From the NCBI GenBank assembly GCA_030608125.1, contig JAUWEU010000034.1, positions 1 to 7,625 of the forward strand: 7,625 bases of DNA, read 5' to 3'. The position numbers and the translations under genes are program-made. Below are positions 5,029-7,625 of the stretch, piece after piece. Within the stretch, counting starts at the first letter, position 1, and the number at the start of each line of letters is the position of its first letter. The notes under the pieces are model-generated. The model made no database searches. It saw nothing but the letters and a program-made list of their open reading frames with translations, and was not told the DNA's origin. This DNA is from Dehalococcoidia bacterium. Lineage in GTDB: Bacteria > Chloroflexota > Dehalococcoidia > Dehalococcoidales > W498.

Positions 5029-6573
5029 TCAATGGTTACTGATAGGTAGTTCCACGATAAAGGTGGCTCCTTTGCCCAGTTTACTTTCGGCATAGAGCCT
5101 GCCGCCATGTTCGGCTATTATCCCGTGACAGATGCTCAAGCCCAGCCCGGTCCCCTTGCCTATTTCCTTGGTGGTAAAGAAGGGGTCGAATACATGCCCC
5201 AGGTTTTTTTTACTAATCCCGGGACCATCATCAGTAAAGGAAGCCTTGATAGTTTTCCCTACCCGTTCGGTAGTAATAGTCAGGGTACCTCTATGGTGTA
5301 CCTCAAGCATAAAATACTCGGCATTGATAACAATATTGAGGAAGACCTGCTGCAGTTGGAAATAGTCAGCCATAATTGCCGGCAGGTCAGGAGCAAACCG
5401 GGTATTGACCTGGACGTTGTTCACCTTCTGCTCGTAGGCACGAAGTTCCAGCACCTTTTCAATAATACTATTTATATTTACTAGCTGCTTTAGTGGGGCA
5501 TGTTTCCGAGCGAAGATGAGGAGGCTCTTCACTACCTCAGCAGTGCGCCGGGCTTCACTATATATTATTTTCAAGTCATTTTTGACATCGTCTGAGATAT
5601 CTTTGTCTAAAAGTAGCTGTGAGAAGCCAATAATACTGGTCAGCGGGTTGTTGAGTTCATGGGCGATACCCGATGCCAGCTCGCCAATAGAAGCCAGCCG
5701 GTCAGTGACGATGAGTTGCTCCTCTGTTCGCTTGCGCTCGGTGATGTCTCTGGCAACATGAACAGAAGCCACAACCTCGCCTCTCTCATTAAATATAGGC
5801 GATGTAGTCACTTCAAGATGAATACCCAGGTGAGGTTCAAAGAGTTCTGCCGAAGCCGGTTCTTTGGTCTCAATTGTTGCTTTATGAGGGCAATCGGGCA
5901 CCAGCTCGTTTGTCCCATGGACTATTTCATAACAGAGTTTACCGATAAGCTCTTTGGGTTTCATGTTAAAGGTATCAGCAAAAGCCTTGTTCACCCTAGT
6001 AAGCCTGAAATCCTTGTCGTGAATAGAAACTAAATCAGTAATAGAGTCAAAGGTTGTTCTCCATTCCTCAGCAGCCTGCGTTATCTTTTCCTCCACCTGC
6101 TTGCGCTCAGTGATGTCAAGCCAGTTTGCTAGGTAATACCTGAACTGCCCGTTGTGCATTACTGGCGTAGAGGTTATCTCAACCCAGAATCGCTCCCCAT
6201 CCTTCCTTTGAAATAGCTCTTTAAGCCGCTTCGCTCCCTTGACCATAGCTTCTTCCAAGTCCCTGCGGGTTTTCTGTAATGTTTCTTCTGTCCACCAGGG
6301 GTATGGAGCCTTCCTGCCAATAATCTCTACTGAGGAAAAACCGGTTAGCCTTTCCAGCGCCGAATTCACATATCTTACTGACGTATCTGGATTGATAACT
6401 AGCATGGGATGGGGAGAATTAGTCAGCAGGCTGGAACTAAATCCTTCGCTCTCCCGCAGCGCCTCCTCCACCCGCTTGCGCTCGGCTTCTAACTTTTCAA
6501 ATTCAGCCACTTGCCGGCGCAGGGCTTTCAATTCCTGAATAAGCTGTTCTTTGGTTTTATCAATGTTTTCCAT
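5029..6573 (-). CDS. Soluble PAS-PAS sensor histidine kinase (514 aa)
   Basis: No membrane helix is seen, so sensing is cytosolic. The order is a coiled coil (about 5-42), PAS1 (about 43-158, ending NWLDITERKQ), PAS2 (about 165-281, ending ARDITERKR), HisKA with His305 in GIAHELNNPLTSI (Glu306 and Asn309 both kept), then HATPase_c with N-box Asn417, DDGPGIS (448-454), FFTTK (465-469) and GKGTGLGLSI (472-481). All catalytic boxes are intact. PAS2 carries a Cys/His cluster, CYEIVHG (214-220) and DCPH (227-230), which could bind a metal or cofactor. The start ATG 6573 is the first possible in frame, since a stop lies two codons upstream; its ribosome-binding site is weak (CAGGG). It heads the operon with two lone receivers and the HD-GYP regulator, and is their likely phosphodonor. 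Transcription should come from the promoter at 6639-6668, with an operator over the start site. Confidence 0.95.
   Translation of the reverse strand: MENIDKTKEQLIQELKALRRQVAEFEKLEAERKRVEEALRESEGFSSSLLTNSPHPMLVINPDTSVRYVNSALERLTGFSSVEIIGRKAPYPWWTEETLQKTRRDLEEAMVKGAKRLKELFQRKDGERFWVEITSTPVMHNGQFRYYLANWLDITERKQVEEKITQAAEEWRTTFDSITDLVSIHDKDFRLTRVNKAFADTFNMKPKELIGKLCYEIVHGTNELVPDCPHKATIETKEPASAELFEPHLGIHLEVTTSPIFNERGEVVASVHVARDITERKRTEEQLIVTDRLASIGELASGIAHELNNPLTSIIGFSQLLLDKDISDDVKNDLKIIYSEARRTAEVVKSLLIFARKHAPLKQLVNINSIIEKVLELRAYEQKVNNVQVNTRFAPDLPAIMADYFQLQQVFLNIVINAEYFMLEVHHRGTLTITTERVGKTIKASFTDDGPGISKKNLGHVFDPFFTTKEIGKGTGLGLSICHGIIAEHGGRLYAESKLGKGATFIVELPISNH
5731..5748 (-). repeat. PAS-linker direct repeat, copy 1
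   Basis: CTTGCGCTCGGTGATGTC (plus-strand reading) matches 17 of 18 bases at 6100-6117. Both encode the DITERK signal-transmitting linker at the end of a PAS domain. It reflects the conserved PAS exit motif or an internal duplication of the PAS unit, and is not a mobile repeat. Confidence 0.7.
6100..6117 (-). repeat. PAS-linker direct repeat, copy 2
   Basis: This is the second copy of the DITERK-encoding segment (see 5731-5748), at the end of PAS1. A shorter related stretch, CTCCACCCGCTTGCGCTCGG near 6466, lies at the N-terminal coiled-coil junction and encodes AERKRVEE. Confidence 0.65.
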
Positions 6574-6624
6574 TGCCTACACCCTGAGAGCAGGATAAGA
6601 TAAAAAAAGTTCACCAAGCCTGTG

Positions 6625-6636
6625 TTGCCACTTGGC
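6625..6636 (-). promoter_or_regulatory. Operator-like site matching the XRE operator, over the start of the phosphorelay operon
   Basis: On the minus strand this reads GCCAAGTGGCAA, identical over 12 bases to the core of the palindrome at 854-871. The symmetric part here is GCCA-AG-TGGC. The outer bases are symmetric only at the first site, so this may be a weaker site. It begins 3 bp after the -10 region and covers the predicted transcription start (about 6632), a repressing position. A match of this length falling at two promoters in 7.6 kb is unlikely by chance. Confidence 0.65.
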
Positions 6637-6638
6637 TT

Positions 6639-6668
6639 ATTCTATACCCTAAAAGTGTCTTGTGTCAA
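6639..6668 (-). promoter_or_regulatory. Sigma-70-type promoter of the phosphorelay operon
   Basis: On the minus strand, a perfect -35 box TTGACA (6668-6663) is followed after 18 bp by TAGAAT (6644-6639). TATAGA at 6646-6641 with a 16-bp spacer is an alternative. Transcription would start near 6632, giving a leader of about 58 nt before ATG 6573. The four genes downstream are close or overlapping, so they probably share this transcript. Confidence 0.72.
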
Positions 6669-6674
6669 CAAAGC

Positions 6675-6684
6675 TTCCCGGGAA
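6675..6684. repeat. 10-bp perfect palindrome just upstream of the operon promoter
   Basis: TTCCCGGGAA is its own reverse complement and is centred about 47 bp upstream of the predicted start, 6 bp from the -35 box. That position would suit an activator contacting RNA polymerase. It is short, and no binding protein can be named. Confidence 0.35.
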
Positions 6685-6703
6685 CAATAGGATACATGCC
6701 CTG

Positions 6704-6741
6704 GTGTCGGCAAATAGTACTACCTGCCGTATTGTGTCGGC
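6704..6741. repeat. Direct repeat GTGTCGGC, two copies 30 bp apart
   Basis: GTGTCGGC occurs at 6704-6711 and 6734-6741, a start-to-start distance of 30 bp or about three helical turns, so both copies face the same side of the DNA. The shorter GTGTC also occurs at 6655-6659 and 6662-6666 within the promoter. The cluster lies upstream of the operon promoter and could be a binding array or chance. Confidence 0.35.
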
Positions 6742-6783
6742 TTCTGTAGGTTATGCAGATAGACGTCAACAGTAGTAAAACCC

Positions 6784-6801
6784 GTAGTGAAATTTCATTA
6801 C
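6784..6801. repeat. Near-perfect inverted repeat after the 70-aa gene
   Basis: GTAGTGAAATTTCATTAC is an 18-bp palindrome with one mismatched pair (a G-U wobble in RNA). It sits 8 bp past the stop of the 70-aa gene. No continuous U-tract follows on the minus strand (GGGTTTTAC comes next), so it is at best a weak terminator, or a 3'-end hairpin or protein site. Confidence 0.4.
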
Positions 6802-6809
6802 ACCACAAC

Positions 6810-7022
6810 CTAGGTGTAAACGGCGACCACTACTGCTTCTTTGGGGTTATACTCATCAAAAAATATAACGGCTACCTTCCTGCCCAGAGCCATTTCTGCC
6901 GCTGGCAAATTTCTAGCCACAGCAATACCTTCCAGGTAAACCTTGTAGCTGCCAGTGAGCTGGATAGTAGCCGTGTAATCACCAGAGTTAAAACTCTTTA
7001 GCACTGCTTTCCTTAAGTTCAT
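6810..7022 (-). CDS. Uncharacterised small protein, predicted beta-rich (70 aa)
   Basis: The protein begins MNLRKAVLKSFNSGDYTATI, then has alternating hydrophobic strands: TATIQLTG, YKVYLEGIAVA, KVAVIFFDE and EAVVVAVYT. This suggests a small beta-barrel, possibly OB-like. No signal peptide, membrane helix or catalytic motif is seen. ATG 7022 has GGGG about 4 nt upstream. I have the impression that this is a recurrent small family in Dehalococcoidia-like genomes, often near the kind of gene seen at 7317-7625. The wording of both recalls phage tail or baseplate accessory proteins, but I cannot support that from sequence alone. It is likely real, because its composition is protein-like throughout, its start is well placed and its strand agrees with its neighbours. 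Function is not assigned. Confidence 0.7.
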   Translation of the reverse strand: MNLRKAVLKSFNSGDYTATIQLTGSYKVYLEGIAVARNLPAAEMALGRKVAVIFFDEYNPKEAVVVAVYT

Positions 7023-7027
7023 TTCCC

Positions 7028-7108
7028 CATAACCCCCTTTAAATATTTATTAAAACCCTATCCCCTTTATCCCCTTCCCCTTATTAAGGGGAAGGGGAAT
7101 TGGTTATG
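7028..7108. repeat. Nested GC-rich inverted repeat 1
   Basis: The inner stem TCCCCTTCCCCTTA (7070-7083) pairs perfectly with 7085-7098 (14 bp, minimal loop). An outer pair, CATAACC (7028-7034) and GGTTATG (7102-7108), encloses it. No T-tract follows, so it is not a canonical terminator. It lies just upstream of the 70-aa gene's start. Confidence 0.75.
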
Positions 7109-7172
7109 TAAGAGAGGATTTTTACCCCACAAAAACAAGGTTTTTGCGGGGACCCCGTATTCGCCTCTCTTA
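7109..7172. repeat. Nested inverted repeat 2
   Basis: The outer arms TAAGAGAGG (7109-7117) and CCTCTCTTA (7164-7172) are perfect 9-bp complements. Within them, CCCCACAAAAAC (7125-7136) pairs with GTTTTTGCGGGG (7140-7151) with one mismatch around a 3-nt loop. It directly abuts repeat 1, which suggests one composite element. Confidence 0.7.
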
Positions 7173-7225
7173 GACTCTCCTTTAGTATTTTGCCCCCTCA
7201 AAAAGAGGTCGCTTATAGGGAAGTT

Positions 7226-7246
7226 TGAAGGGGCTTCACCCCTTCA
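7226..7246. repeat. Inverted repeat 3
   Basis: TGAAGGGG (7226-7233) and CCCCTTCA (7239-7246) are perfect 8-bp arms around the 5-nt loop CTTCA. It belongs to the same C/G-run palindrome cluster and has no T-tract. Confidence 0.65.
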
Positions 7247-7259
7247 TAACCCATAATCC

Positions 7260-7285
7260 CCCCCCTCTCCTTTGAAGGAGAGGGG
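7260..7285. repeat. Inverted repeat 4
   Basis: CCCCCTCTCCTT (7260-7271) pairs perfectly with AAGGAGAGGGGG (7274-7285), a 12-bp stem with a 2-nt centre. It is 31 bp beyond the stop codon of the minus-strand gene ending at 7317, so its RNA could protect or end that transcript, although no U-run follows. Confidence 0.7.
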
Positions 7286-7316
7286 GTCACAGGAGGTGAG
7301 GTAGATAAAACAATCC

Positions 7317-7625
7317 CTACACTGCCGCCAGCGACAATCGGTGCTCATACAGGCCTTTGCTTGGCTGATAGACCAGGACTAGTCCTAGCACCCTCTTCTT
7401 CTCGGCGCTGAGCCCAGCCCGACTATCGGTTATGTCAATGACATCGTATAGCTGCTGACCGCAGTTGGTTGGTATTCGGATAATGCCATTGGCTGACTCA
7501 ATCTCGGCTTCTCTTAAGTAGGCTTCTGCCTGAGCCTGGGCTTTGGCTACAGTATCCAGGTTGGTAGTGTAGAGTTGTCTGAACCTGTCGTAGAGCTTGT
7601 CTATCTCGTCCCAGGCGAAGGTATC
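7317..7625 (-). CDS. Uncharacterised protein, C-terminal 102 residues (gene continues past the right edge)
   Basis: The frame is open from the right edge to TAG at 7319-7317. The visible part starts DTFAWDEIDKLYDRFRQLYT, a helical segment, and continues with an Ala/Gln/Glu-rich helix (KAQAQAEAYLREAEIES). A beta-rich tail follows, including IRIPTNCGQQLYDVIDITDSRAGL and ending VLVYQPSKGLYEHRLSLAAV. The pattern 'helix, then IPxNCGQQLYDVIDITD' recalls phage tail-protein C-termini of the Gp37-like type, but this is memory of style and not a demonstrated match. Coding composition is good across all 102 codons. The start and the remaining domains are outside the window. It may be in the same transcript as the 70-aa gene, 294 bp downstream across the palindrome cluster. 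Confidence 0.75.
   Translation of the reverse strand, partial: DTFAWDEIDKLYDRFRQLYTTNLDTVAKAQAQAEAYLREAEIESANGIIRIPTNCGQQLYDVIDITDSRAGLSAEKKRVLGLVLVYQPSKGLYEHRLSLAAV

Noticed and set aside
5107..6033. Several plus-strand open frames opposite the PAS kinase.
   Set aside because: All are antisense to a kinase with intact catalytic motifs, and none has a convincing ribosome-binding site or recognisable domain.
6506..6516. GCAAGTGGC on the minus strand, resembling half of the operator.
   Set aside because: It lies inside the coding sequence for the coiled coil of the PAS kinase and is explained by codons; only a partial match.
6753..7001. Plus-strand open frame of 82 codons opposite the 70-aa gene.
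   Set aside because: Its composition is less protein-like than the minus-strand frame, which has a consistent beta-strand pattern, a ribosome-binding site and matching neighbour orientation.
7028..7286. CRISPR array.
   Set aside because: The repeats are inverted and differ from each other, with no constant direct repeat or regular spacers, and there are no cas genes.
7287..7299. AGGAGGTGAGG on the plus strand, a perfect Shine-Dalgarno-like sequence.
   Set aside because: No start codon with an open frame follows. It lies just past a palindrome arm, in the downstream flank of a minus-strand gene.

Overview
The window looks like chromosomal DNA from an anaerobic bacterium with moderate GC. It has two signal-transduction loci back to back, sigma-70-type promoters and short leaders. 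My best guess is Chloroflexota, class Dehalococcoidia. That rests on remembered resemblance of the XRE regulator, the stand-alone receivers and the small 70-residue protein to genes from that group; no marker gene here proves it. There are no tRNA or rRNA genes, CRISPR arrays or transposases.

Layout: (1) 1-650, minus strand: the N-terminal two fifths or so of a COG2509-type FAD-dependent dehydrogenase, running off the left edge. (2) 651-883: a divergent promoter region. (3) 884-1535, plus strand: a 126-residue XRE repressor-like protein, a small possible membrane peptide and a strong intrinsic terminator. (4) 1536-3129, plus strand: a long leader and a six-helix membrane histidine kinase whose H-box has His where an acidic residue is expected. 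(5) 3175-6573, minus strand: a compact four-gene phosphorelay operon, transcribed in the order soluble PAS-PAS histidine kinase, stand-alone receiver, receiver-HD-GYP c-di-GMP phosphodiesterase, stand-alone receiver. (6) 6574-6809: the operon's promoter and a group of short repeats. (7) 6810-7625, minus strand: a 70-residue uncharacterised protein, about 260 bp packed with nested GC-rich inverted repeats, and the C-terminal 102 residues of another uncharacterised protein. The last two may be tail- or baseplate-like, but this is weakly supported.

How the parts may work together: the XRE gene has a consensus-like promoter whose 17-bp spacer is almost filled by the perfect palindrome ATTTGCCAAGTGGCAAAT. 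The first base of its ATG falls where transcription should start, so its mRNA is probably leaderless. The 12-bp core GCCAAGTGGCAA recurs over the predicted start site of the PAS-kinase operon 5.7 kb away. The simplest reading is that the XRE protein represses itself and also gates a phosphorelay whose only recognisable output is c-di-GMP breakdown. No response regulator here has a DNA-binding domain, so output is expected through c-di-GMP or protein contacts. The shared operator and the altered H-box are the two observations I rate highest.
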